NCBI GenBank assembly: GCA_034927445.1
Contig: JAYFPZ010000007.1
Span: 124,001 to 188,000, forward strand
Length of the DNA stretch: 64,000 bases
Direction: 5' to 3'
Origin: PHAA01 sp034927445
GTDB taxonomy: Bacteria > Bacillota > Syntrophomonadia > Syntrophomonadales > Syntrophomonadaceae
The notes under the pieces were generated by a model. That model searched no databases. It was not told where the DNA came from and saw only the letters and a list, made by a program, of their open reading frames with translations. Both the position numbers and the translations under genes were made by a program. Positions 1 through 6,998 of the stretch are shown here, one piece after another. Numbering within the stretch: position 1 is the stretch's first letter; each line of letters opens with the position of its first letter.

Positions 1-1
1 T

Positions 2-670
2 CCTCTGCAAGCCATGCAACTGTGTGCCTTGGCGGCAGGCAGTTTTGCGGCCGGGGCTCTTTCCATGCTTATGTTTGCTCTGGGCACCGTTCCGCTTATG
101 TTTGGCCTGGGCGCCCTTAGTTCGCTGTTGAGCGCCAGGTTTACCAGGAGATTAATGCAAGTAAGCGCAATTTTAGTTATATTCCTGGGAGTTATTATGT
201 TGAACCGGGGGCTCAATCTGGGAGGCTTTAATGCATTAGCGATCGGAAGTCCGGAAATTTCACAAAGCGCGGTTGCCGCTAATGTGGCCCAAATATCCGG
301 CAATGTTCAAACCATTACCACCACCATGGATTCAGGCCGCTACACCCCTATCATAGTTCAGAAGGGGATACCGGTAAAATGGACCATTAAAGCTCAGGCC
401 CAAGATTTGAACGGTTGCAACAATCCTATATCAATTCCCCAATACAAAATTGAGAAGAGGTTGGTTCCCGGTGATAACCTCATCGAGTTTACGCCGGCGG
501 AAGCAGGCAGCATAATCTATACCTGCTGGATGGGAATGATAAGCAGTAATATAAAAGTCGTTGCGGATTTGAGCGAGGTTTCCGCCCAAGATATCCAGAC
601 GGCGAATGCGGTGGCAGCAAATACTTCCCGACCCAGTTGCTGCAGACCCCGGCCGGCTGCCGGTAATTAA
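2..670 (+). CDS. SafE/TauE-type membrane protein fused to a cupredoxin-like domain (5' end outside window)
   Basis: The frame is open to the left edge, so the N-terminus is missing. The first visible residues (PLQAMQ, then small and Ala/Gly-rich residues) match the Pro-Leu-Gln-Ala-Met-Gln motif of SafE/DsbD-like transporters, followed by two hydrophobic segments ending near residue 75. The last ~125 residues form a secreted cupredoxin-like beta domain with a C-x-W-x-x-M cluster (YTCWMGM) that could bind copper, and a C-terminal tail with two adjacent Cys. Proteins of this layout often start with a heavy-metal-associated domain, which cannot be checked here. A role in copper or thiol handling at the membrane is inferred. 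lgt follows after 51 nt and may be co-transcribed. Confidence 0.75.
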   Translation, partial: PLQAMQLCALAAGSFAAGALSMLMFALGTVPLMFGLGALSSLLSARFTRRLMQVSAILVIFLGVIMLNRGLNLGGFNALAIGSPEISQSAVAANVAQISGNVQTITTTMDSGRYTPIIVQKGIPVKWTIKAQAQDLNGCNNPISIPQYKIEKRLVPGDNLIEFTPAEAGSIIYTCWMGMISSNIKVVADLSEVSAQDIQTANAVAANTSRPSCCRPRPAAGN

Positions 671-721
671 TAAATTCCTCGGCTCCGGCAATAATTCTGG
701 TTATACAGGAGGCTAAATTTA

Positions 722-1555
722 GTGGATAGAGTTTTATTGCAATTAGGGCCGTTTACAGTCTTTACTTTTGGCGCCACGATAGCCGCCGGTACTCTGGCGG
801 CATTTTGGCTGGCAGATAAAGAGGCTGAGCCGGCTGGATTGGATGCAGACAAAATATCCATCCTGTCGCTGATTTTACTGGGGGCCGGTATTATCGGGGC
901 TCGTTTATATTTTATCCTCTTTTATGACCCAGGGTATTACTGGCAGCACCCCCTGGACATCTTCAAAATATACGAAGGCGGCCTGTCCATTCATGGCGGA
1001 ATACTGGGCGCTATTGGGGCCGGTCTGTGGTATGTCAGGAAAACGGCTTGGTCGTTCTGGAAAACAGCCGACTTAATGAGCCCGGCAGTAATATTGGCCC
1101 AAGGGATCGCCCGGGTTGGATGCGATGTATACGGCAAAGTAATGGGGGCGGCCTGGCCCTGGGGGGTTCAGGTCCAAGGGCAATTGGTCCATCCGGTGCA
1201 AATCTACGAAGTCTTTTTGGATTTTGCCCTGTTTATTTTTTTGTGGGGAAAACGCCGGCGGCAACGTTATGAGGGACAAATTTTTATCTATTACCTGGGA
1301 GGCTATGCCCTGATTCGTTTGTTCCTGGAGTTCTTCCGAACCAATCCGGCTCTTATCGGAAGCATAACCCCGGCTCACCTGAGCAGTTTTTTGTTCGTAT
1401 TGGCCGCGGTTGGTATGGGAAACTGGCTTTCCTCCAACCGAGCTTTACCTCTGCCGGTCCGGTATAGCGACAGGTTCTGGGTAAGTTCCCGGGTTTGGGT
1501 GGCTATGGCGCTTCTGCTGGCTGCCGGCATCGGAATTTTTTATAGCTGGAATTAA
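722..1555 (+). CDS. lgt: Prolipoprotein diacylglyceryl transferase
   Basis: Lgt moves a diacylglyceryl group from phosphatidylglycerol to the lipobox cysteine of prelipoproteins in the cytoplasmic membrane. The 277 residues have the family length and about seven hydrophobic segments. Family motifs are visible: the LSIHGG segment with the conserved His, AQGIARVGC with the conserved Gln and Arg, and HPVQIYE. The start is GTG with an AGGAGG ribosome binding site eight bases upstream. The position of the Asn of the E. coli GRLGNF motif is Cys here, which is common in Gram-positive homologues. The sulfate-binding lipoprotein at 16183-17244 would be one substrate. Confidence 0.93.
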   Translation: MDRVLLQLGPFTVFTFGATIAAGTLAAFWLADKEAEPAGLDADKISILSLILLGAGIIGARLYFILFYDPGYYWQHPLDIFKIYEGGLSIHGGILGAIGAGLWYVRKTAWSFWKTADLMSPAVILAQGIARVGCDVYGKVMGAAWPWGVQVQGQLVHPVQIYEVFLDFALFIFLWGKRRRQRYEGQIFIYYLGGYALIRLFLEFFRTNPALIGSITPAHLSSFLFVLAAVGMGNWLSSNRALPLPVRYSDRFWVSSRVWVAMALLLAAGIGIFYSWN

Positions 1556-1629
1556 TAACGCGATATCTTTATAACCGCATCAGTATTCCCTTTAAGGGGT
1601 GAATTCCAATACTGCCGGCTTTGGTTTGC

Positions 1630-1661
1630 TTCATAATATCTACACAAAACTTTTTTAAGCT
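1630..1661 (+). promoter_or_regulatory. Putative response-regulator box D with -10 element, upstream of the DUF2318 gene
   Basis: TTCATAATATCTACACA (1630-1646) is followed after exactly 9 bp by TAAGCT (1656-1661), a plausible -10. The same 17-bp box and 9-bp spacing occur at three other promoters in this window (19562-19593, 28168-28199, 31682-31713). The box takes the place of a normal -35, as in promoters activated by OmpR/PhoB-family regulators. The start codon is 46 bp downstream of the box. Confidence 0.6.
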
Positions 1662-1691
1662 ATTAATAACTTTAAATATGGAGGTAGCTTA

Positions 1692-2342
1692 ATGAACACG
1701 AAGGGTAAATTTCAGAAAATCGCTTTTTATGGAGCGGTGGCACTGGCAATAATGGTTATAGCATTTTATGCCTTAAACCCCAAGCAAACTACGCAGCCGA
1801 ACTTGAGTGTCAATCAGCCGCCGGCAGCCTCAAGCTCCGCTGAAAACCAGGCTTCAAGCGACACCCCCACCGACAGCACTCCGGCCGATAACAGTCAAAA
1901 ATCACCCGTTGTTGATGATAAATCGGCCGCTTCTACCAGTGTAAACGAAAGTAAAGCCAGCCCAACAAATGTTGCGGCAGCTATAAAAATAGCGAAAAAT
2001 GAGGTTACAGCCCAAGCCAAGTTCTATCCATACGTTCTGGATGGCACTAAGATGGAGATTATAGCGGTTAAGGCCACTGACGGGACCATCAGAACCGCCT
2101 TGAATACCTGTCAGGTTTGCTATGATTCCGGCCGGGGTTATTATGTTCAGGAAGGCAATTATCTGGTCTGCCAGAACTGCGGCAATAAATTTCATATAGA
2201 TCAGATAGAAAAAATAAAAGGCGGCTGCAATCCGGTTCCCATTATGGAAGACAGCAAAACGGACATGGGGAGTTATATCGCTCTCTCGCAAGATTTTATC
2301 GCCACCCAAAAACAATACTTCGTAAATTGGAAAAATAGCTGA
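1692..2342 (+). CDS. DUF2318-like membrane-anchored protein with CxxC pairs
   Basis: A single N-terminal membrane anchor (about residues 10-28) is followed by a Ser/Pro/Asp-rich linker to about residue 95 and then a C-terminal domain matching DUF2318. Visible features are the FYPYVLDG start, CQVC, a CQNCG pair and a GGCNPVP motif, giving five conserved Cys likely to bind a metal or iron-sulfur centre outside the membrane. DUF2318 proteins are often found with copper or iron membrane transporters; the exact function is unknown. It is preceded by a TTCATA..ACACA promoter box shared with copA, which suggests a metal-responsive role. The start has a GGAGG site. A stem-loop terminator follows. Confidence 0.72.
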   Translation: MNTKGKFQKIAFYGAVALAIMVIAFYALNPKQTTQPNLSVNQPPAASSSAENQASSDTPTDSTPADNSQKSPVVDDKSAASTSVNESKASPTNVAAAIKIAKNEVTAQAKFYPYVLDGTKMEIIAVKATDGTIRTALNTCQVCYDSGRGYYVQEGNYLVCQNCGNKFHIDQIEKIKGGCNPVPIMEDSKTDMGSYIALSQDFIATQKQYFVNWKNS

Positions 2343-2446
2343 TATGAAAAATAGACGCGGACGAACGGACTTATATGACGAATAAGAAAATAACTTCTTT
2401 GTCACCCTGAATGCAACGGAGGATCTCCTACGAGGATTACTAGGAA

Positions 2447-2494
2447 TAGCTGGCTTGGTTCTTTTTGAAACAGAGCCGGCTAATTCTCTTTTTT
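2447..2494 (+). terminator. Stem-loop terminator between convergent genes
   Basis: An imperfect stem (2447-2461 with 2467-2482, core TAGCYGGCTYG) is followed by a T-rich run (2486-2494). It closes the DUF2318 transcript. The toxin gene coming from the other side ends at 2493. Confidence 0.65.
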
Positions 2495-2795
2495 AAAGCA
2501 ATTTCGTATAGTTACGCTTGCCGGAGACTATTCGCCTGATTTCTACGGTGTTACCAATCACAACATAAAACACCAGGCAATCATTAATTATAAGTATTCT
2601 ATAGCCTTTATGGGCCAATCGCCAGTTTTTAGGGGTGACTCCCATATCGGGAAAGTCCTCTAAGTGCAGGATAGCTGAGTCAATTTCATTTAAGAGCTTG
2701 GCCGCAGCCCCAGGATCGTCGGCAGCAATATAAGTAAAAATATAATCTAAATCATCATATGCCAGCGGCAAATATTCTACTTTATATTTACCCAT
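2493..2795 (-). CDS. RelE/ParE-family toxin
   Basis: A 100-residue protein of the RelE/ParE fold: the N-terminal strand KVEYLPLAYDDL, two helices, the segment HKGYRILIIND with the usual Tyr-Arg, and the C-terminal IRRIVSGKRNY. ParE types inhibit gyrase and RelE types cut mRNA at the ribosome; sequence alone does not settle which this is. It overlaps the upstream antitoxin by 8 bp, as expected for a translationally coupled type II pair. Free expression would be toxic, so the antitoxin is presumably active. Confidence 0.85.
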   Translation of the reverse strand: MGKYKVEYLPLAYDDLDYIFTYIAADDPGAAAKLLNEIDSAILHLEDFPDMGVTPKNWRLAHKGYRILIINDCLVFYVVIGNTVEIRRIVSGKRNYTKLL

Positions 2796-3054
2796 TAAGC
2801 CGTGCCCTCAGCCTCGCCATGACTTCTCGATGGGATAGGCGTTTGGCTCCCTCTGCACTTTGGACTTCGGCTTCATCCAGTTTGTCATATAACTCCAAAA
2901 GCGCTTGTTGTTCCTCATACAATTTTTGGCTCATAACGACCAAGTGCCCATTTCCGTTTTTGGTAATGAAAACCGGCTTTTGTTCCTTGATGCAGATTTC
3001 TTCGATTTCGGGGGTTTTATTTCTCAGATCGGAAACCGGGCGGATTATAGGCAT
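2788..3054 (-). CDS. Phd/YefM-family antitoxin
   Basis: An 88-residue antitoxin. The N-terminal half (MPIIRPVSDLR ... ITKNGNGHLVVMS) is the Phd/YefM DNA-binding fold; the C-terminal half is a charged helix that would wrap the toxin. A GTG three codons upstream (3063) is possible, but GAGGTG lies at correct spacing only for the ATG at 3054, so I chose that. It precedes and overlaps the toxin gene. A perfect inverted repeat lies just upstream at 3074-3097 and is the likely autoregulatory operator. Confidence 0.85.
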   Translation of the reverse strand: MPIIRPVSDLRNKTPEIEEICIKEQKPVFITKNGNGHLVVMSQKLYEEQQALLELYDKLDEAEVQSAEGAKRLSHREVMARLRARLNG

Positions 3055-3073
3055 TATCTTCACCTCGCATTTT

Positions 3074-3097
3074 ATTATGATATTATTATATCATAAT
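3074..3097 (-). promoter_or_regulatory. Palindromic operator of the toxin-antitoxin pair
   Basis: ATTATGATAT and ATATCATAAT form perfect 10-bp arms separated by 4 bp, 20 bp upstream of the antitoxin start. A second small palindrome (ATCATGAT) sits beside it. Phd/YefM proteins bind such repeats to repress their own operon. Confidence 0.55.
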
Positions 3098-3127
3098 CAT
3101 GATAATCGAGCCTATTTTATTGGTATC

Positions 3128-4357
3128 TCAGATTTTTGCCAGAGCCTGTGCAAAATCCTCAATTAAATCTTCAATATCTTCCAGGCCCACACTGATCCGG
3201 ATAAGATCCTCATACACTCCCATATTTTCTTTTTCCTCACCGCTGTTGTTTATATTTATGGTTGAGGCCGGGTGGATTACCAGGGTTCTTACATCCCCGA
3301 TATTGGCCAGATTGACGGCATACTTAAGGTTGTTGATTACTTTAAAGGCATTGGCTTTGGACCCTACCCGGATAGTCAAAATCGCCCCATATTTCCCGCC
3401 GAACTGCTTGGCGGCCAGGGAATAAGCCTCGTTCTCCTCCAAGCCGGGATAGTTTACTTGCAGTACTTGGGGATTTTTTGTCAGATTGGCCGCCAAAAGG
3501 CGCGCGTTCTCGCACAAGCGGTCCATTCTGAGCCCCAGGGTTTCCAGGCCGACGTTGTTTAAAAAGGCGTTAAAAGGAGATAAACAGGCTCCAAAATCCT
3601 TGAACAACCCTTTCCTGAGCTTGGCCAGATAAACAAAGGGGCCAAATTTTTTATATTCCTTTAAAGACGGATAACGCTCATAATCCCATTTGAATTTACC
3701 GCTGTCGACGATTATCCCGCTGATGGAATTACCGCTGCCATTGATATACTTGGAGCTGGAATGGACTACAATGTCAGCCCCAAGCTCTATCGGCCTGACC
3801 AGACACGGAGTCGTCGCCGTGTTGTCCACCACCAGCGGAATTCCCCGGCTATGGGCTAGTTCAGCTATTTTTTGGATATCCGGTACATCCAATTTGGGAT
3901 TGCCGATGGTTTCAATATAGATCAACCTGGTTTGGGCATTGATGCAGGCGGCAAAACTGTTTATGTCATTGTCTACGACGTACCGGGTTAAAACGCCAAA
4001 ATCCTCCAGACCCTTGAACAGAGAATAAGTGCCGCCGAATATGCCGCTTCCCGATATTATTTCATCGCCGCTTCGTAAAATATTCAGCACCGCCAGAGTA
4101 ACCGCGGCCATGCCTGATGAACAGGCAACCGCCCCCATACCACCCTCCAGATAGGATATTCTGCGTTCGAAAGCTTCAACCGTGGGGTTGTTGATTCTGC
4201 TGTAAATAAATCCCGGTTTGGTTCCTTTAAATATATTCTCCAGATCCTCGGCGGTCTGGTGTTCAAACGAAGAGGACTGGTAAATCGGGGTGTTGGTGGC
4301 CCCGGTTTTTTCATCGGAAGCAAAATCACCGTGGATTAAAGCAGTATTAAACCTCAT
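3128..4357 (-). CDS. metY: O-acetylhomoserine sulfhydrylase family PLP enzyme
   Basis: A 409-residue Cys/Met-metabolism PLP enzyme. Visible are SRINNPTVEAFE, the Gly-rich SSGMAA cofactor loop, the VVDNTATTP aspartate segment, the Schiff-base lysine in HSSSKYINGSGN, and the C-terminal IHPAST motif. MetY forms homocysteine from O-acetylhomoserine and a sulfur donor. It is the last gene of the sulfate assimilation operon and overlaps the TusA-like gene by 4 bp (ATGA). In Wolinella succinogenes the equivalent MetY accepts the thiocarboxylate of the carrier HcyS instead of free sulfide; the neighbouring carrier, activator and protease suggest the same here. Cystathionine gamma-synthase activity cannot be excluded from sequence. 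Confidence 0.88.
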   Translation of the reverse strand: MRFNTALIHGDFASDEKTGATNTPIYQSSSFEHQTAEDLENIFKGTKPGFIYSRINNPTVEAFERRISYLEGGMGAVACSSGMAAVTLAVLNILRSGDEIISGSGIFGGTYSLFKGLEDFGVLTRYVVDNDINSFAACINAQTRLIYIETIGNPKLDVPDIQKIAELAHSRGIPLVVDNTATTPCLVRPIELGADIVVHSSSKYINGSGNSISGIIVDSGKFKWDYERYPSLKEYKKFGPFVYLAKLRKGLFKDFGACLSPFNAFLNNVGLETLGLRMDRLCENARLLAANLTKNPQVLQVNYPGLEENEAYSLAAKQFGGKYGAILTIRVGSKANAFKVINNLKYAVNLANIGDVRTLVIHPASTININNSGEEKENMGVYEDLIRISVGLEDIEDLIEDFAQALAKI

Positions 4358-4602
4358 GCTATTCCACCCTTCTCGACATATATGGTAAAAGTTCCGTCGT
4401 TGTTGTTGATTACCGAGGTTACTTTATGCCCTTCATTTTTTAGACTTCTCGGGACATTTTGAATCGGTTCGCCCTCATTCATCCTGACCTCGATTACCTG
4501 GCCGTCCTCCAGGTCTTCCAGCGCCACTATTACTTTTACCAGAGTCATGGGGCACACTACATCGCGTATATCTATAAACGCATCCGTTTTATCAGCACCC
4601 AT
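4354..4602 (-). CDS. TusA/SirA-like sulfur carrier protein
   Basis: An 82-residue TusA-fold protein with the signature FIDIRDVVCPMTLVK, in which Cys-Pro is the expected persulfide site, and the usual two-layer pattern ending near FTIYVEKGG. The ATG at 4602 overlaps the sulfite reductase stop (TAATG), and AAGGAGG lies 7 bases upstream, so a longer reading frame starting at 4641 is rejected. Its place between sulfite reductase and MetY suggests it receives or passes on the reduced sulfur. Direct evidence for a partner is absent. Confidence 0.83.
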   Translation of the reverse strand: MGADKTDAFIDIRDVVCPMTLVKVIVALEDLEDGQVIEVRMNEGEPIQNVPRSLKNEGHKVTSVINNNDGTFTIYVEKGGIA

Positions 4603-5465
4603 TACAAGACCTCCTTTAAATCCTCTTCCAACCGGCTCCAACCTACCCGGTCCAGGGTATTCCCAAAGCGCTCGCCGGCTTGGCCATGTTTATCGAAAAA
4701 TGCTAGCGTGGCCGCGATTGCCTTATGCAATACTTCAGTCGAAAAGATGATAGGCAATAACTGCTTGCCCACTGCGATTTTATTGCCGAACAGACCGCCA
4801 AAAGAAAGTATGAATCCGCTTTCCCCTTTCCAGGCGTCGGTGGGGCAGGATTTTACGCAGCGCCCGCAATAATTGCATCCGCTGGCATCGTAAGCCAGCT
4901 TTTCTTCATCTTTATTCACTGTAATAACCTGGGTGGGGCAGACCGCCTCACATAATCCGCAAAAAATGCATTGCTCTTCATCCCAGTCGGGCTTGAGCCC
5001 GCCTTTAATACCGAGATCGTTTTCTTCGGCTTTAAGGCAATTATTACGGCATCCCGTTATCCCGATTTTAAATTTATGGGGCAGATCCCGGGCAAAATAT
5101 TTCTCATCCAATTCCCGGGCCAGTGTGGTAGTATCAATTAAGCCGCTGGGGCATATGGCATTTCCCTGGCAGGCGGTGATGGTCCTTACCCGGGGGCCGC
5201 AGGCCCCGGCTTGCACCCCTGCTTGGGCCAGTTCCCGCTTGACCGCCTCTATATCTTCAAGCTTGATAAAAGGAATCTCGATCCCCTGCCGAGAGGTCAG
5301 GTGCACATAGCCCCGGCCATACTTTTGGGAAATTTCATAAATCGCCCGCAATTGCTCGGAGCCAACCTGCCCGCCCACAATGCGCAGCCGCATAGAAAAG
5401 TGGTCGTTCTGCACCTGGCGCATAAAACCGCCTTTTTTCAGTTCCTGGTAATCTACTTTAGCCAT
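4602..5465 (-). CDS. Assimilatory-type sulfite reductase (siroheme/4Fe-4S) with ferredoxin insert
   Basis: A 287-residue nitrite/sulfite-reductase-family protein. The N-terminal ferredoxin-like half contains LTSRQGIEIPF; the siroheme/[4Fe-4S] ligands are C99-x5-C105 and C139-x3-C143. Two classic 4Fe-4S motifs follow (C166, C169, C172, C176 and C197, C200, C203, C207). It resembles the compact clostridial AsrC-type enzyme rather than CysI. The reaction is six-electron reduction of sulfite to sulfide. Neighbours are the JAMM protease upstream and TusA downstream. The physiological electron donor is not encoded nearby. Confidence 0.87.
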   Translation of the reverse strand: MAKVDYQELKKGGFMRQVQNDHFSMRLRIVGGQVGSEQLRAIYEISQKYGRGYVHLTSRQGIEIPFIKLEDIEAVKRELAQAGVQAGACGPRVRTITACQGNAICPSGLIDTTTLARELDEKYFARDLPHKFKIGITGCRNNCLKAEENDLGIKGGLKPDWDEEQCIFCGLCEAVCPTQVITVNKDEEKLAYDASGCNYCGRCVKSCPTDAWKGESGFILSFGGLFGNKIAVGKQLLPIIFSTEVLHKAIAATLAFFDKHGQAGERFGNTLDRVGWSRLEEDLKEVL

Positions 5466-5466
5466 T

Positions 5467-5883
5467 TTACTCTCCTCCGATAATCAATTCTTCTGCCGAC
5501 ACTTCCCGGTCAACAATCTTAAAACTTTTCAAGACCGGATTCTCCTGCTCCATCAGCGAAAGTATCAGATAACTGTAATCAGGAGCGAAGGCCAGTCTTA
5601 TGTCTTCCTGAGAAGGACGGGCCGGCGAGGCCGGATGGCTGTGGAAATTCCCCAATAAAACCAAGCCGTTCTTTCTCATGTCTTTCACCGCGGTAAATTG
5701 TTCCTGGGGCTCCATGCTGAAATGCTCCGGGCTGTGGTCGGCATTACTCAATAAATAAACTTTTTCGATAATCTTATCGCCGTCTTTTATGCGCCCGGCA
5801 ATTAACCCGCAGGCCTCGTTGGGGAGCTCATTAATACCATGGGCCAAAATTTCTTTATAATAACATCTATTCAAAATAATCAT
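5467..5883 (-). CDS. hcyD: JAMM/Mov34 metalloprotease, HcyD-like
   Basis: A 138-residue JAB1/MPN domain. The zinc site is complete: E23 in NEACG, H81-x-H83 in FHSHP, then S91 and D94 (H-x-H-x7-S-x2-D). Start chosen at ATG 5883 because AGGTGAT precedes it, rather than the open frame running up to 5937 inside the upstream gene. In Wolinella, HcyD first trims a C-terminal residue from the carrier HcyS and later releases homocysteine from the carrier; in Mycobacterium, Mec does the analogous job for CysO. The carrier here ends in extra residues after Gly-Gly, so such trimming is required. Confidence 0.87.
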   Translation of the reverse strand: MIILNRCYYKEILAHGINELPNEACGLIAGRIKDGDKIIEKVYLLSNADHSPEHFSMEPQEQFTAVKDMRKNGLVLLGNFHSHPASPARPSQEDIRLAFAPDYSYLILSLMEQENPVLKSFKIVDREVSAEELIIGGE

Positions 5884-5899
5884 TTTATCACCTGCAACT

Positions 5900-6712
5900 T
5901 TAATTCTTAAGGTCGCATGAGGCTTGTTCATAGTCATGCAAGGCGCTTATGCTGGGACTGTCGCCGCAAACCTGGCAGCTTGGGCGCCGGGGAATTTTGA
6001 TCTTGCGGAACTCCATTTTTAAGGCTTCATAGGTCAGCAGGTACCCATTCAGGAGATCTCCCACTCCCAAAATGTATTTAACCGCCTCGGTTGCCTGGAT
6101 CGTGCCGATAATCCCGCCCATGACCCCCAAGACCCCGGCCTGGCTGCAGGTAGGGACCGCATCGGGGGGCGGCGGCTCCCTAAATACGCAGCGGTAACAG
6201 GGCCCCTGTCCGGGGACATAGGTCATGGTCTGACCCTGAAACCTGATTATGCCTGCATGGGAAAAGGGCTTGGCCGCTAAAACACAGGCGTCATTAATGA
6301 GAAACTTGGCCGGAAAGTTATCGGTCCCATCTATGATGAAGTCGTAATCCTGATCCCGGATGATGTCAAGAATATTCGCAGAGCTTACCCATTCCCTATA
6401 GGTAACCACGTTGACATCGGGATTCATGGCATTGATGGTCTCCCGGCCCGAAAGGACCTTGGCCTTGCCCACATCCCCGGTGCTATGAATAATCTGGCGC
6501 TGCAGGTTGGACAGATCAACCGCATCAAAATCAACCAGGCCGATCGTACCGATACCGGCAGCAGCCAAGTACATAGCCGCCGGCGCTCCCAAACCGCCGG
6601 TACCGATAATCAAAACTTTGGACTGCAAAAGCCGGGCCTGTCCTTTCCCCCCTACTTCCTTGAGAATAATATGGCGTGAATACCTTTCCAGCTGTTGATT
6701 GGACAGACTCAC
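5900..6712 (-). CDS. hcyF: ThiF/MoeB/HesA-family carrier-activating adenylyltransferase, HcyF-like
   Basis: A 270-residue E1-like enzyme that adenylates the C-terminus of a ubiquitin-fold carrier. Visible are the ATP loop GTGGLG (37-42), the DNFPAKFLIND segment, the zinc ligands C173, C176, C247 and C250, and a candidate reactive C190 (VPTCSQ). No C-terminal rhodanese domain is present, consistent with sulfide rather than a persulfide as sulfur source. The GTG start overlaps the carrier stop codon (GTGA), so carrier and activator are translationally coupled. Confidence 0.87.
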   Translation of the reverse strand: MSLSNQQLERYSRHIILKEVGGKGQARLLQSKVLIIGTGGLGAPAAMYLAAAGIGTIGLVDFDAVDLSNLQRQIIHSTGDVGKAKVLSGRETINAMNPDVNVVTYREWVSSANILDIIRDQDYDFIIDGTDNFPAKFLINDACVLAAKPFSHAGIIRFQGQTMTYVPGQGPCYRCVFREPPPPDAVPTCSQAGVLGVMGGIIGTIQATEAVKYILGVGDLLNGYLLTYEALKMEFRKIKIPRRPSCQVCGDSPSISALHDYEQASCDLKN

Positions 6713-6918
6713 CTGGCACCACCACCCATAAAATACAGAAACTCAATCTGGTCGCCTTCATTGATCCGCCTGGCCGGAAAGTCTTCCCGCAGTATAAATT
6801 CGTCGTTAATTTGGACGGTTACATACTGGGGCATTTCAACCTTGAGCAAAACCAGGAGTTCCTCAACCGTAACCTGATTGGCCAGAACTACCTCTTCCCC
6901 GTTAGCCTTGAATCGCAT
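6709..6918 (-). CDS. hcyS: ThiS/MoaD-like sulfur carrier protein with C-terminal Ala-Arg extension, HcyS-like
   Basis: A 69-residue beta-grasp carrier (FKANGEEV start, VTVEELL helix, VQINDEFI, and EGDQIEFLYFMGG). Mature ThiS/MoaD proteins end in Gly-Gly; this one ends GGGAR, so two residues must be removed before thiocarboxylation. That matches HcyS-Ala of Wolinella, processed by the JAMM protease HcyD, whose homologue is encoded two genes downstream. GGAGG precedes the ATG by 8 bases. The role as thiocarboxylate donor for homocysteine formation is inferred; it could also serve thiamin or cofactor synthesis. Confidence 0.85.
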   Translation of the reverse strand: MRFKANGEEVVLANQVTVEELLVLLKVEMPQYVTVQINDEFILREDFPARRINEGDQIEFLYFMGGGAR

Positions 6919-6998
6919 AGAAATTCCTCCAAAAAATAATTTTAATAATTACGCATTAACTACGTTGCCGGCTATCCAACCGCCTGGAAAATCTCCAA

